Assembly: GCA_947456855.1 (NCBI GenBank)
Contig: CANGTR010000012.1
Location: 1 to 40,777 of the forward strand
Source of the DNA: Sphingobacteriia bacterium
Lineage (GTDB): Bacteria; Bacteroidota; Bacteroidia; Chitinophagales; Chitinophagaceae
Reading direction: 5' to 3'
DNA: 40,777 bases
The notes beneath the pieces were generated by a model. The model saw only the letters and a program-made list of their open reading frames with translations, searched no databases and was not told the DNA's origin. Made by a program: the position numbers and the translations under genes. Shown one piece after another: positions 17,952 through 27,656 of this stretch (positions within the stretch are counted from its first letter, which is position 1; each line of letters starts with the position of its first letter).

Positions 17952-19712
17952 TTAATTGATTGTAAATAGGAATGGAATTTTAGTTTGTGGCACCCCTTTC
18001 ATTTGCTTGAGTTCTTTTACTGATTTAATTAACTTTAATTCATCAGCATCCAATTGTGTACTCATCAAATTGTTACTAATTGTTTTTTGATAATCATTCA
18101 TCAATTGATCAAGCAAAGATCTTTTTTCTGGGTATTCCCTTAATTTATAATCAGCCTTATCCAATTTTGCCATTCTTAACGCGCAATTGATTGCATCCTG
18201 AATGGTACCAACACGATCCACTAAACCAATTGAAGTTGCATGAGCACCTGTCCAAACCCTTCCTTGAGCTACACTATCAACGTTTGCAATACCCATTTTT
18301 CTACCGTTCGCAACCCTGGTTTTAAACGTATAATAAATGGAATCCACCGATGCTTGAAAAAATCTTTTTTCTGGATCTGTTAAGGGCTTATCTATTCCGC
18401 CCATATCGGCATATGGAGCTGTTTTAACACCATCAAAAGTGACCCCAATTTTATTCTTAAAAAATGATTGCAAATTTGGAACAATGCTAAAAACACCAAT
18501 AGATCCAGTAATTGTATTGGCATTGGCAAAAATTGAATCCGCATTACAAGCAATATAATAACCTCCAGAAGCTGCCACATCACCCATGCTAACAACAACC
18601 GGTTTTTCTTTTCTAATCAAGCTGATTTCTCTCCAAATTACTTCGCTTGCAAGCGCCGATCCTCCTGGAGAATTTACCCTGAATACAACAGCTTTTATGT
18701 CTTTGTCTAAACGTATCTTTCGCAAAACATTTTTAAAATTATCGCTGCCTACTTGCTCATTGTCGCCATAACCAGAAACAATATCTCCACTAGCAAATAC
18801 AAGTGCAACTTTATTGTTGCCATTTTTTTTATAATCAGCCGAAGCTCTATAATCTCCGATTGTAACAAAATTAATTTTCTCCTTTTCGCCCATGGATAGC
18901 TTTTTGAGCCATATCGATTTTATTTCATCATCATATTTAAGGCCATCTACCAACCCATTTTTTTGAGCATCATAAGCTGTTTGTATGGCTCCAGTTAATG
19001 CAAGTTTCCGAAATGTTGCCGTATCTTTTTTTCTTGAACTAGCTGTTGCTTCAATAAAATGCGTATACAATTCACCCAACCAAACACCGGTTTGAACTTT
19101 ATTGGCATCCGTCATTTTTGTTTCTCTTAGCGGTTCGGTTGCACTTTTAAATTTCCCTGCATAAAAAATTTGCGGTTGAATTTCTAAACGATCAAGCATT
19201 CCTTTCAGAAAAAACAAGTTAGAAGAAAATCCTACCCAATCCAACCCTCCTTGTGGATTACAATAAATAGCATCTGCAGCGCTGCCAATATAATACCCTT
19301 TCTGAGAAATAACTTCTCCATGGGCTAGCACGTATTTTCCGCTTTGCTTAAAATTGATGATGGCCTTTCTTATTTCTTCACTAGCCGCAAATCCATTGGC
19401 ATTATCAGCACATTGCAGGTATACTCCTTTTATAGAAGAATCTGATTTAGCATGATCTAGTAATTGGATAACTTCAAACAAAGAAGGTACATCTTCTGCT
19501 GTATTTCTAAATATACTTTTGAATGGATCCTCTTCGTATTGCTCCTTAAATGGAACATCAAAGTTCAATACCAATACTGCTTTATTGCCTATTGCAGGCT
19601 TTTCTGAAGATGCAGCGCTTGTTGCAATCCCAATCAATATAAAAACACCTATAACGGTGAATAGAATCAATGCCAATAATGTAGCAAAGACTATTTTAAA
19701 AAAACCTCTCAT
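17952..19712 (-). CDS. sppA: signal peptide peptidase SppA, 67-kDa type
   Basis: A 586-residue membrane-bound protease that degrades cleaved signal peptides in the inner membrane. One N-terminal helix (FKIVFATLLALILFTVIGVFILIG) anchors it. The protein has the two-domain 67K layout of the E. coli enzyme. The catalytic Lys lies in the first half (AGKFKSATEP). The second half carries VNSPGGSALASEVIWREI and the nucleophile Ser in MGDVAASGGYYIA, followed by TITGSIGVF. It is the first gene of a three-gene minus-strand set with the permease and SRPBCC genes. It is divergent from folK, with 58 bp between them; I find no clear promoter boxes there. Confidence 0.95.
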   Translation of the reverse strand: MRGFFKIVFATLLALILFTVIGVFILIGIATSAASSEKPAIGNKAVLVLNFDVPFKEQYEEDPFKSIFRNTAEDVPSLFEVIQLLDHAKSDSSIKGVYLQCADNANGFAASEEIRKAIINFKQSGKYVLAHGEVISQKGYYIGSAADAIYCNPQGGLDWVGFSSNLFFLKGMLDRLEIQPQIFYAGKFKSATEPLRETKMTDANKVQTGVWLGELYTHFIEATASSRKKDTATFRKLALTGAIQTAYDAQKNGLVDGLKYDDEIKSIWLKKLSMGEKEKINFVTIGDYRASADYKKNGNNKVALVFASGDIVSGYGDNEQVGSDNFKNVLRKIRLDKDIKAVVFRVNSPGGSALASEVIWREISLIRKEKPVVVSMGDVAASGGYYIACNADSIFANANTITGSIGVFSIVPNLQSFFKNKIGVTFDGVKTAPYADMGGIDKPLTDPEKRFFQASVDSIYYTFKTRVANGRKMGIANVDSVAQGRVWTGAHATSIGLVDRVGTIQDAINCALRMAKLDKADYKLREYPEKRSLLDQLMNDYQKTISNNLMSTQLDADELKLIKSVKELKQMKGVPQTKIPFLFTIN

Positions 19713-19770
19713 AAATATGTATTAATCAATTAATTAATAAAGATATTTGAACATCATTATACCACCAATT

Positions 19771-20265
19771 ATGTATACGGCTTATTTACTTACGGGCAGC
19801 AATATGGGTGAACGGTTGGAATACCTCCTTAAAGGCAACCGTTTAATAGAACAAACATGTGGGAAGATCGTTCAATCTTCGGCCATTTATGAAACTGCTC
19901 CTTGGGGGTTTCTTGATCAGCCAGCCTTTCTAAATCAAGTAATTGCCATAAATACCCCATTAACAGCCGAAATGTTGATGTTCCATTTATTGAAAATAGA
20001 GGAATCAATAGGAAGAATAAGAACCATCAAACTAGGCCCTCGTATCATAGATTTGGATATTTTGATGTTTGATCAACTTGTTATAGATAGTCCCAACTTG
20101 CAATTACCCCATCCAGCACTCCATTTGAGAAGATTTGCATTGACCCCTTTATTTGAAATTGCTCCAAATCTGCTACATCCAGTTTTAAATAAAACCATTG
20201 CTAACCTCTTAATGGAATGCACAGATGATAGCGATGTGCAAAAAAAAATCGATTTACCTGTTTAG
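19771..20265 (+). CDS. folK: 2-amino-4-hydroxy-6-hydroxymethyldihydropteridine pyrophosphokinase FolK
   Basis: A 164-residue HPPK. It transfers pyrophosphate from ATP to the pterin alcohol in folate synthesis. The N-terminal YLLTGSNMGERLEYL and APWGFLDQPAFLNQV blocks are typical. The catalytic loop and metal Asps are in LGPRIIDLDILMF, and LQLPHPALHLRRFALTPL completes the signature. The start is ATG 19771 (MYTAYLLTGS); an upstream TTG at 19747 is less plausible. It is followed after 30 bp by the deoxynucleoside kinase ATG, and the three genes folK-kinase-MFS look like an operon. Confidence 0.95.
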   Translation: MYTAYLLTGSNMGERLEYLLKGNRLIEQTCGKIVQSSAIYETAPWGFLDQPAFLNQVIAINTPLTAEMLMFHLLKIEESIGRIRTIKLGPRIIDLDILMFDQLVIDSPNLQLPHPALHLRRFALTPLFEIAPNLLHPVLNKTIANLLMECTDDSDVQKKIDLPV

Positions 20266-20295
20266 CTACGGCTATTTTTGCCAATTCTATATTAC

Positions 20296-20928
20296 ATGAA
20301 GCATCATTTTATAACTATTGAAGGGAATATAGGGGCAGGAAAAACAACGTTGGCCAATATTTTGGCCGAAAAACTGAATGCCCGATTAATATTAGAAGAA
20401 TTTGCAGAAAACCCTTTTCTCCCCAAATTTTATGAAAACCCCCAACAATTTGCTTTTCCGTTGGAACTGTTTTTTATGGCAGAAAGGTACAAGCAGTTAA
20501 AAGACATGGTTCATACCAAAGAATTATTTCAAACGGTTACAGTGTCTGATTATTTATTTACAAAATGTTTGCTTTTTGCAAAAGTGAATCTTCCTGAAGA
20601 AGAATTCAGGCTTTACCAAAAACTATTTGATATCATACACCAACAATTGGTATTTCCTGATATTCTAATTTACTTACACGCCCCAGTTAATAAATTACAA
20701 CAGAATATTAAAAAAAGAAATAGAACTTTCGAGCAATCAATACCAGATGAATATTTATTTAATATTCAAGAAACTTATACCAATTATATCAAGCAACATA
20801 AAATCAAAACCCTTTTTATTGATGCCAGCAATGCTGATTTTATAAACAACGAAGCTCATTTAAAAGTGATCATAGACGCATTGAATAACGACTATGAAGA
20901 TGGTCAACATTATTTTACTTTACCATGA
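20296..20928 (+). CDS. deoxynucleoside kinase
   Basis: A 210-residue kinase of the deoxyadenosine/deoxyguanosine kinase family. It phosphorylates deoxynucleosides for the salvage pathway. The P-loop GNIGAGKTTLA is at residues 8-18. ILEEFAENPFLPKFYENP carries the substrate-binding Glu, and SDYLFTKCLLFA follows. IKKRNRTFEQ is the lid-type Arg-rich region. Length is normal (about 205-215). Which deoxynucleoside it prefers cannot be told from sequence. The ATG at 20296 (MKHHFITIEGN) is chosen over an upstream TTG. The 3' end overlaps the MFS start by 4 nt (ATGA), which suggests translational coupling. Confidence 0.9.
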   Translation: MKHHFITIEGNIGAGKTTLANILAEKLNARLILEEFAENPFLPKFYENPQQFAFPLELFFMAERYKQLKDMVHTKELFQTVTVSDYLFTKCLLFAKVNLPEEEFRLYQKLFDIIHQQLVFPDILIYLHAPVNKLQQNIKKRNRTFEQSIPDEYLFNIQETYTNYIKQHKIKTLFIDASNADFINNEAHLKVIIDALNNDYEDGQHYFTLP

Positions 20929-22172
20929 AAATAGTTCAGCAAAAATCAGCTCCATTTGCTGCTATGAAGATAGCTGAGTTCAGGCATTTAATGTTTGGGC
21001 GATTTTCATTTATCATGGGACTAAGAATGCTGGGCACTTTGGTTGGCTGGTGGATTTATGAATTAACCAACGAACCCTTTGCCATTGGCCTTATTGGATT
21101 AGCTGAAGTTATTCCAGCAGTATCCCTATCCCTTTATGCTGGTTATGTAATTGATATAAGCGAAAAAAGAAAATTGTTGTTGAAGGGAGTTATTTGCTAT
21201 TTAACATGCGCCATTTTATTATTACTGCTATCTAGCAGTTATACAGCCTCGCAAATCAGCAATCATTGGATTGCTTTTAGCATTTACATTATTATCTTTT
21301 TCACAGGTATTATTAGGGCTTTTACAGGCCCCTGCTTTGGAACAATGGTAGCTGCAATTGTACCTAAAGATATGCTGCAAAATGCTACAACATGGAATCA
21401 AGGAATTTGGCTATCTGCATCGGTTACAGGCCATGCAACCGTTGGATTTCTGATTGCTTTAATAGGCAATACCAATTCGCTATTGATTATCTGTTGCATG
21501 ATTGTTCTTGGCATTTTTTACATGTACCGAATAAAGCCCAAACCTGCACTAAATGTTAAGGGAGAAAAAACCGGGCTAGCAAGTGTAAAAGAAGGCTTGG
21601 TATATGTATATCAAACCAAAGAATTATTAGGCGCTTTATCACTCGATTTATTTGCCGTATTTTTTGGCGGGGCAGTTGCAATGATTCCTGTATTTGCAAA
21701 AGATATTTTAAATGTAGGACCAATCGGATTTGGATGGTTAAATGCTGCTGCAGATATTGGATCTATCTTAATCATTGTTTTACTTACTTTTTTCCCAATC
21801 CATAGAGGTCAGGGTAAAAAATTACTATTGGCAGTTGGTGGTTTTGGTATTTGCATCATCATTTTTGCATTATCGAAATTGTTTTGGCTTTCATTTGCAG
21901 TACTGGTAATTAGTGGCATACTTGATGGAATTAGTATGATTGTGAGAGGAACCATTGTACAAATGAGAACTCCAGATCATATGCGGGGCAGGGTAATGAG
22001 TGTAAACTCTATGTTTATCAATAGCAGCAATGAATTGGGGCAGTTCGAAAGTGGTATGGCAGCAAAATTATTAGGCGTTATCCCTTCTGTTGTTTTTGGA
22101 GGTTGCATGACCATTTTTGTTGTAGCGGCAACTTGGTTCAAAGCCCCAGCATTAAGAAAAATGGAATATTAA
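20925..22172 (+). CDS. MFS transporter (MFS_3 / enterobactin exporter-like)
   Basis: A 415-residue 12-helix membrane protein. RHLMFGRFSFIMGLRMLGTLVGWWIYELT matches the first helix of the MFS_3 group. GLIGLAEVIPAVSLSLYAGYVID is the motif around helix 2-3. The later segment GPIGFGWLNAAADIGSILI and a RMRTPDHMRGRVMSVNSMF-like region match helices 7 and 10-11 of this group. Members include presumed drug or siderophore exporters. The substrate here is unknown. The start overlaps the kinase stop by 4 nt, so it is the last gene of a folK-kinase-MFS transcript. I see no terminator stem in the 47-bp gap to the convergent YkgJ-like gene. Confidence 0.85.
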   Translation: MKIVQQKSAPFAAMKIAEFRHLMFGRFSFIMGLRMLGTLVGWWIYELTNEPFAIGLIGLAEVIPAVSLSLYAGYVIDISEKRKLLLKGVICYLTCAILLLLLSSSYTASQISNHWIAFSIYIIIFFTGIIRAFTGPCFGTMVAAIVPKDMLQNATTWNQGIWLSASVTGHATVGFLIALIGNTNSLLIICCMIVLGIFYMYRIKPKPALNVKGEKTGLASVKEGLVYVYQTKELLGALSLDLFAVFFGGAVAMIPVFAKDILNVGPIGFGWLNAAADIGSILIIVLLTFFPIHRGQGKKLLLAVGGFGICIIIFALSKLFWLSFAVLVISGILDGISMIVRGTIVQMRTPDHMRGRVMSVNSMFINSSNELGQFESGMAAKLLGVIPSVVFGGCMTIFVVAATWFKAPALRKMEY

Positions 22173-22219
22173 AAATCTTCGAAAATAATATTCAACAGCA
22201 AAGAACAACAATCCCTCTA

Positions 22220-22723
22220 TTAAAGTTTAATGAGTTTTTCCAATACAAAGTATACTGCTGGGCAAAAACTAGCATTCTTTAAAGTAATAGCCGGACGTTT
22301 TAGTAAAACATCTTCATCGGTATAGGGGAACCTTTGACAATCGGATGGTCTTTTATCATAAATACTACAGAAATTATCTTCTCCTAAAAAAGGGCAGGGA
22401 GTAGACTTTACTACATAATCTCCTTCAGAATCAAGAGAAAGATATGTTTCTATAAAGTTACTCTCCTTCATATTTAAATGTTTGCTGATTCTTTTAATAT
22501 CAGGCGTTTTAAATCGGGGGGAGTAATTTTTACAACAATTGGCACAAGTTAAACAATCAATTTTTTCAAATGCTGCTTCATGCAAATCGGGTAGCAGTTT
22601 TAAAACTTTATTTTTATCGGCCCTACTCAGCCAGTTTTTATACAATTTCTCGTGCTCCTTGCTTTTTTTCTCCCAATTATTCAACAAATCTTCTTCCATA
22701 TAATCCATTTTATCGTATTTCAA
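22220..22723 (-). CDS. YkgJ-type cysteine cluster protein
   Basis: A 167-residue protein of the YkgJ/zinc-or-iron-chelating cysteine-cluster family (PF03692). The N-terminal half is a charged helical region. The cluster begins CLTCANCCKNYSPRF, continues with CPFLGEDNFCSIYDKRP, then CQRFPYTD and later CPAVY, giving the eight-cysteine pattern expected. Members have no proven biochemical function; metal binding is presumed. Starts at 22723, 22708 and 22699 (MKYDKMDYMEED...) are all possible. It is convergent with the MFS gene and divergent from the short ORF at 22806. Confidence 0.85.
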   Translation of the reverse strand: MKYDKMDYMEEDLLNNWEKKSKEHEKLYKNWLSRADKNKVLKLLPDLHEAAFEKIDCLTCANCCKNYSPRFKTPDIKRISKHLNMKESNFIETYLSLDSEGDYVVKSTPCPFLGEDNFCSIYDKRPSDCQRFPYTDEDVLLKRPAITLKNASFCPAVYFVLEKLIKL

Positions 22724-22805
22724 CTAAAACAATCTCGTTTAAGTTAATTTAGCAATTGCTAGCTACAAAGTTAATTCCTTGTTCAACTGCTAAATTAGGA
22801 ATTCA

Positions 22806-23054
22806 ATGAGAGAACTGTGGCTAATTTTAATTGCAAGTTCAATTTATGTTTTTATTACCGTTTTATCTATTTCACCCCACTGGCATTGCTGGGATTTAAG
22901 GCAATTGAAATATTGTTCATTTATATGGAAAGACATTACCCAAAAAGACATTCCATTGCAATCTAACTTGAAATACTTATTTGGGCCTCCGGGCTGGAGA
23001 GATGATGGCAGGAGCATTAGCAACAATGAACTAAGGGAATTGGGGCAAATGTAG
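22806..23054 (+). pseudogene. orphan C-terminal fragment resembling a sterol desaturase-family protein
   Basis: An 82-codon ORF. Residues 40-82 (IWKDI... KYLFGPPGWRDDGR...) resemble the extreme C-terminus of sterol desaturase/fatty acid hydroxylase family proteins of Bacteroidota, which often end with a K-Y-x-F-G-P-P-G-W-x-x-D-G block. The catalytic His-rich core is not present. The first 25 residues are hydrophobic. Upstream sequence (22724-22805) does not carry the missing part in any frame that I can see. It is therefore either a decayed remnant left by a deletion, or a real small protein reusing this tail. The identification comes from memory of the family, so it is moderate. Confidence 0.45.
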
Positions 23055-23119
23055 CAGCTAAGAAGTTAACAACCTATCCCCCTATTAAACAAAATCAATC
23101 AAATTCTGTTACATCATCT

Positions 23120-23127
23120 TAACTTTG
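23120..23127 (+). promoter_or_regulatory. -7 promoter box for gcvP
   Basis: TAACTTTG exactly fits TAnnTTTG and is followed by CGGC, a context common at Bacteroidota promoters. It gives a leader of roughly 20-25 nt before the gcvP ATG at 23153. No clear -33 TTTG is seen at 19-20 bp. An earlier ATG at 23141 is closed by a stop two codons later. Confidence 0.5.
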
Positions 23128-23152
23128 CGGCACTTAAAATATGAATTAGTAT

Positions 23153-26029
23153 ATGAACTTATTTGAGCAACAATCTACCCAGTTTCAACGGAGGCATATT
23201 GGCCCTAACGAGAATGCCTTAAATAGCATGTTAGCCACCATCAATGAAAAAAATATAGGCGCTCTCATTAACAAAACTGTACCTGATAGTATTCGCATAA
23301 AAACTGATCTTGATGTACCTGCATCAATCAGTGAATTTGAATACTTACAACAGTTAAAGATTGTAGCTTCAAAAAATAAAGTATACAAGAATTTTATTGG
23401 ACAAGGTTATTATGGCACTATCACTCCAAGTGTTATTTTAAGAAACATTTTTGAGAATCCAGGATGGTATACCCAATACACTCCTTATCAAGCAGAAATT
23501 TCTCAAGGCAGGTTAGAAAGCTTGTTGAATTTTCAAACAATGGTAACTGATTTAACAGGCTTACCAATGGCCAATGCTTCCTTATTAGATGAAGCAACTG
23601 CTGCAGCGGAAGCCATGGCAATGTTGTTTCATCAAGCCAACAAAACAGACAATATTACCAAGCCAAAATTATTTGTTGATGAGCAGATATTCCCTCAAAC
23701 AAAATTGGTGTTGATAACAAGAGCTGCTCCTATCGGAATTGAAATTGTAACGGGCAATTACCAATCCGCCAATATCGATACAACTTATTTTGGCGCAATA
23801 CTGCAATACCCAGCCAACAATGGTTCTGTTGATGATTACCGCAATTTCATCAAAGGTGTTCACGAAGCAGGTGCTTATGTAATCATGGCTACCGATTTAT
23901 TGGCATTAACACTACTAACGCCTCCTGGCGAATTAGGCGCTGATGTAGCAATTGGTTCTGCTCAAAGATTTGGGGTTCCAATGGGATATGGCGGCCCTCA
24001 TGCAGCTTTTTTTGCAACCAATGATGATTTTAAAAGAGGCATGCCGGGTAGATTAATTGGTGTAAGTATCGATGCCCAGGGCAATCGTGCTTTAAGAATG
24101 GCTTTACAAACAAGGGAACAACATATTAAACGCGAAAAAGCCACTTCAAATATTTGTACTGCACAAGCTTTATTGGCCAACATGGCTGCAATGTATGCAG
24201 TATATCATGGTGCAAATGGATTAAAAAATATTGCCCAAAGAATCCATTTAATGGCCAGTTCAGTAGCGGCCTCGCTTGTACAATTAGGCTTGCGTCAATC
24301 TAATAATCATTTCTTCGACACCATTCATATTGCGGGAGTTGATGCAGCTAAAATAAAAACAGTTGCAGAACAACACCATACCAATTTCCGTTATTTCGAA
24401 GACGGCAGCATTGGAATAAGTATCGATGAAACTACTTCAATTGAAGATGCAAATAACATTATAAAAATATTTGAAACGGTTTTAGGAAAAAATACTGGCA
24501 AGAAAATATCTGCTGAATCGATATTAGCAACTCCAACTGCGATTGATAAAAATCTAAATAGAACAAGCAGCTACTTAACTCATCCTGTGTTTAATACACA
24601 TCATAGTGAGAGCCAGATGATGCGATATATCAAGCAATTAGAAAATAAAGATCTATCGTTAAATACCAGTATGATCAGTTTAGGTAGTTGCACCATGAAG
24701 TTGAATGCAGCTACGGAAATGATTCCTGTGAGTTGGCCAGAATTTGGAGGCTTGCACCCCTTTGTACCAATGAATCAAACAGAAGGCTACCAACAAATTC
24801 TAGCTGAACTAAATCAATTTTTATGTGCTGTTACAGGATTTACGGCATGCAGTTTACAACCCAACAGCGGTGCACAGGGTGAATATGCAGGATTATTAAC
24901 CATAAGAGCCTATCATCTACACAGAAAAGAAGAACATAGAAATATTGTACTTATTCCTATTAGCGCTCATGGAACCAACCCAGCAAGTGCTGTTATGGCA
25001 GGATTCAAAGTAGTAGTGGTAAAATGTGATGAGGCTGGAAATATTGATATGACCGACTTACAAAATAAAGCCATTCAATACAAAGATTCATTAGGGGGAT
25101 TGATGGTTACATACCCATCTACCCATGGTGTTTTCGAAGAAACAATAAAAGATATTTGTAACATCATACACGAAAATGGCGGATTGGTTTATATGGATGG
25201 AGCCAATATGAATGCACAAGTTGGCCTAACAAGCCCAGGAATGATTGGCGCTGATGTTTGTCATCTTAATTTACACAAAACATTTGCCATTCCTCATGGA
25301 GGTGGTGGACCAGGAATGGGACCAATCTGTGTGAATGATAAACTAGCTCCTTTTTTACCAGGACATTTAATGGGTTATACAAATGATGAATTAGCGGTAA
25401 GTGCTGCCCCATTTGGGTCTGCAAGTATTTTATTAATTAGTTACGCATATATCAAAATGTTGGGCTATGATGGTATTCGTATGGCAACTGAATATGCTAT
25501 TTTGAATGCCAATTACATGAAAGCACGTTTGGAAAAATATTACCCAATATTGTACACCGCTAAAAATGGCACTTGTGCGCATGAGTTTATTATTGATTTA
25601 AGACCCTTTAAACAGAGCGCAGGAGTTGAAGTAGAGGATGTTGCTAAGCGATTAATCGATTATGGGTTTCACGCCCCTACTATGAGTTTCCCTGTTCCAG
25701 GAACCATCATGATCGAGCCTACAGAAAGCGAAGACAAAGGAGAACTAGATCGTTTTTGTGATGCCATGATTGCCATTTACGAAGAAATCAAATCAATAGA
25801 AAATGGCATATCGGATAAATTAGATAATGCTTTAAAAAATGCACCGCATACACAAGCAGTTATTTGTGCAGATGAATGGAATCATGCTTATACCAGACAG
25901 GAAGCTGCTTTCCCTTTGTATTATGTTACCCAGAATAAATTCTGGCCAAGTGTTGGAAGGGTAAACAATACCCATGGAGACAGAAACCTCATTTGCACTT
26001 GTGAGCCAGTTTCTTCTTATGCAGAATAA
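23153..26029 (+). CDS. gcvP: glycine dehydrogenase (decarboxylating), P protein
   Basis: A 958-residue P protein of the glycine cleavage system, in the single-chain form that fuses both halves. It decarboxylates glycine with pyridoxal phosphate and passes the aminomethyl group to the H protein. The N-terminal half includes RRHIGPNE and the [17 protein letters not shown] block. The C-terminal half has the PLP-binding Lys in [21 protein letters not shown] (around residue 705). Earlier blocks [15 protein letters not shown] and [13 protein letters not shown] are also diagnostic. Length is normal (about 950). The other glycine cleavage genes (gcvT, gcvH) are not in this window. A promoter box lies upstream and a terminator follows. 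Confidence 0.97.
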   Translation: MNLFEQQSTQFQRRHIGPNENALNSMLATINEKNIGALINKTVPDSIRIKTDLDVPASISEFEYLQQLKIVASKNKVYKNFIGQGYYGTITPSVILRNIFENPGWYTQYTPYQAEISQGRLESLLNFQTMVTDLTGLPMANASLLDEATAAAEAMAMLFHQANKTDNITKPKLFVDEQIFPQTKLVLITRAAPIGIEIVTGNYQSANIDTTYFGAILQYPANNGSVDDYRNFIKGVHEAGAYVIMATDLLALTLLTPPGELGADVAIGSAQRFGVPMGYGGPHAAFFATNDDFKRGMPGRLIGVSIDAQGNRALRMALQTREQHIKREKATSNICTAQALLANMAAMYAVYHGANGLKNIAQRIHLMASSVAASLVQLGLRQSNNHFFDTIHIAGVDAAKIKTVAEQHHTNFRYFEDGSIGISIDETTSIEDANNIIKIFETVLGKNTGKKISAESILATPTAIDKNLNRTSSYLTHPVFNTHHSESQMMRYIKQLENKDLSLNTSMISLGSCTMKLNAATEMIPVSWPEFGGLHPFVPMNQTEGYQQILAELNQFLCAVTGFTACSLQPNSGAQGEYAGLLTIRAYHLHRKEEHRNIVLIPISAHGTNPASAVMAGFKVVVVKCDEAGNIDMTDLQNKAIQYKDSLGGLMVTYPSTHGVFEETIKDICNIIHENGGLVYMDGANMNAQVGLTSPGMIGADVCHLNLHKTFAIPHGGGGPGMGPICVNDKLAPFLPGHLMGYTNDELAVSAAPFGSASILLISYAYIKMLGYDGIRMATEYAILNANYMKARLEKYYPILYTAKNGTCAHEFIIDLRPFKQSAGVEVEDVAKRLIDYGFHAPTMSFPVPGTIMIEPTESEDKGELDRFCDAMIAIYEEIKSIENGISDKLDNALKNAPHTQAVICADEWNHAYTRQEAAFPLYYVTQNKFWPSVGRVNNTHGDRNLICTCEPVSSYAE

Positions 26030-26079
26030 GTTTTAAACCATTACACAAATGGCTAAAATATACTGTTGGCAATTAATTC

Positions 26080-26110
26080 ACCCAGCTACTCATGTGGCTG
26101 GGTTTTGTTT
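26080..26110 (+). terminator. gcvP terminator inside the 3' end of the convergent HTH gene
   Basis: ACCCAGCTAC - TCAT - GTGGCTGGGT is a 10-pair stem followed by TTTGTTT. One pair is U-G on the plus-strand RNA but A-C on the minus strand, so it serves gcvP. It overlaps the last codons of the convergent regulator gene (stop at 26086-26088). Confidence 0.75.
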
Positions 26111-26472
26111 AACAAGTAAATAATGGCGTCTTTATCTGCTATATTTTGTTCTAATTGTTGAATTTGCTGTTGTAAAGAATGGATGAGTGCAACTTGAATT
26201 GGCAAATAATTGTTGCCATTTTCACTCAAATGATGCGAGGTTTTCAAATCTTCAGTAGCATACAAATTTGTTGTCATAGTACCTTGCCCTGTAACCAACC
26301 AATGTATATTTAAATCGGGAAAATGCGATTTAATCTTTTCTAATACGCCAGATCCAATATTGCCTTTCCCCCTAAATTGTTTTCCTAAATAACCATTAGA
26401 CAAACCGCATCTATGTTCAAATGCATAGGCACTAAATGATTTATATTCCAAATAACGATATAGTCGATCCAT
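26086..26472 (-). CDS. Bacteroidota HTH (CI-repressor-like) regulator
   Basis: A 128-residue protein. The first 65 residues form an XRE/CI-like helix-turn-helix domain typical of Bacteroidota regulators, with an AYAFEHRCGLSNGYL helix pair, then IHWLVTGQG. The C-terminus (about 90-125) is Gln-rich and likely a coiled coil for dimerisation (SLQQQIQQLEQNIADKDAI). No protease or oxygen-sensing domain is seen, so what it responds to is unknown. The start at 26472 (MDRLYRYLEY) is chosen; ATG 26481 lies 9 nt upstream. It stands alone between the gcvP end and a gene-free stretch of about 240 bp, which may hold its promoter. Confidence 0.75.
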   Translation of the reverse strand: MDRLYRYLEYKSFSAYAFEHRCGLSNGYLGKQFRGKGNIGSGVLEKIKSHFPDLNIHWLVTGQGTMTTNLYATEDLKTSHHLSENGNNYLPIQVALIHSLQQQIQQLEQNIADKDAIIYLLNKTQPHE

Positions 26473-26723
26473 TAATCTCATTGGGTATAAATACGTTAAA
26501 AAAAAGCAGATGAATGCATTATTGGTTCAATAGTTTGTATGAAATTGTTCTCCGATTTTGCGAAGTAAAGCATGCAATAGGCTTTTTACAATACGGCAAA
26601 TACCTGAATTTATTTTTATTTAACGGAGTTAGAAAACAAATAAACAAGACATAAAATTGCAGAAAAATGAGTACACCACTAATTCACCAAAAGTTTAATC
26701 AGGGGCACCAAAGTATTACCAAA

Positions 26724-27656
26724 CTATCGTTTAAAGTCAAATAGTGTTGCTGTGAAAATAGCCCTTTCCCGTTTTTTAAAAATCACATCCCAATTGCCTC
26801 TGTATCTAAGAATTTTAGGTACTACCAGGTCACCCACCCTTGTCATTTCAACATTCATACTTACGTCAAAATCATAAACCCCTGCTTTGTAACTAAGCGA
26901 ATAATTTCTGGCCAATACCTCCATGGTTTTCATATCAAACCATGTCTCCATTTGATCAACCACAATTTGATCGTTCTTTAAAAATCCCAGCTCTTCTTTT
27001 GGCTTAATACTAAAAACATAACAGAGCGCCCCTTTAAATTCTTGTATATCCAATTTATAAGCATAGAATTTATGTGCATTTTCATCGTATAAATCCAACT
27101 TATCTCCAATAAAAGGAATACCCTTAATTTTCTTCCCAGGATTAAAGAACAACATTTTTAATTGCTCTTTGTGCTTTTCTATACCTTTCTTATTGGTAGT
27201 AGTAGCATTCTTTCCTTTAACAATATTATTTTCACCACAGATGGTTCCTTTTGTAAAAAACAAAGAAGCATACAACTCAGGTGTAGTATAATTGTAATTG
27301 CGCTGAGCATCATAAAAGTCTCCAGTTATTTTTTCTTCGAGCACATCCATGGTTCTACAAGCCCCAATTCTATTCTGTCTTGTTTTACTGTACAAAGAAG
27401 CTACAACAGCTCCTTTTTTATCTTTCATTTGGATATCATTGTAAGAGCTATAACCCAATACACGTAAGTTTCTGAAAGCTTTATAGAATGTAGTATCTTC
27501 TTTTATTTGTTCTAGCAAATACTTGTAATCGATATTGTTCCTAACAACAACTTCTGCTAACGTAAATCGTTTTTCATCAATTACAACAGTGGTGTCTTGA
27601 GCCAATAGTTTTGCATCAGCCAATAACAAGAAGGCTGCAAGTAAGTACTTGATCAT
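26724..27656 (-). CDS. secreted conserved hypothetical protein
   Basis: A 310-residue protein of unknown function. A signal peptide is clear (MIKYLLAAFLLLADAKLLAQ, cleavage near residue 19-20). The mature part starts DTTVVIDEKRFTLAEVVVRN. I see no catalytic motif, repeat or T9SS sorting domain, and composition is ordinary for the genome. The N-terminal LAEVVVRNN stretch recalls Bacteroidota surface proteins of the carboxypeptidase-like regulatory type, but the rest does not support an assignment. Its start codon overlaps the def stop by 4 nt (ATGA), so translation is likely coupled to that of peptide deformylase. The job of the pair is not obvious. Confidence 0.7.
   Translation of the reverse strand: MIKYLLAAFLLLADAKLLAQDTTVVIDEKRFTLAEVVVRNNIDYKYLLEQIKEDTTFYKAFRNLRVLGYSSYNDIQMKDKKGAVVASLYSKTRQNRIGACRTMDVLEEKITGDFYDAQRNYNYTTPELYASLFFTKGTICGENNIVKGKNATTTNKKGIEKHKEQLKMLFFNPGKKIKGIPFIGDKLDLYDENAHKFYAYKLDIQEFKGALCYVFSIKPKEELGFLKNDQIVVDQMETWFDMKTMEVLARNYSLSYKAGVYDFDVSMNVEMTRVGDLVVPKILRYRGNWDVIFKKRERAIFTATLFDFKR

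Noticed and set aside
26667..26744. A 25-codon plus-strand ORF (MSTPLIHQKFNQ...) upstream of the gcvP-facing regulator.
   Set aside because: Its 3' end overlaps the end of the secreted-protein gene on the other strand, it has no recognisable motif, and short ORFs of this size are frequent by chance.
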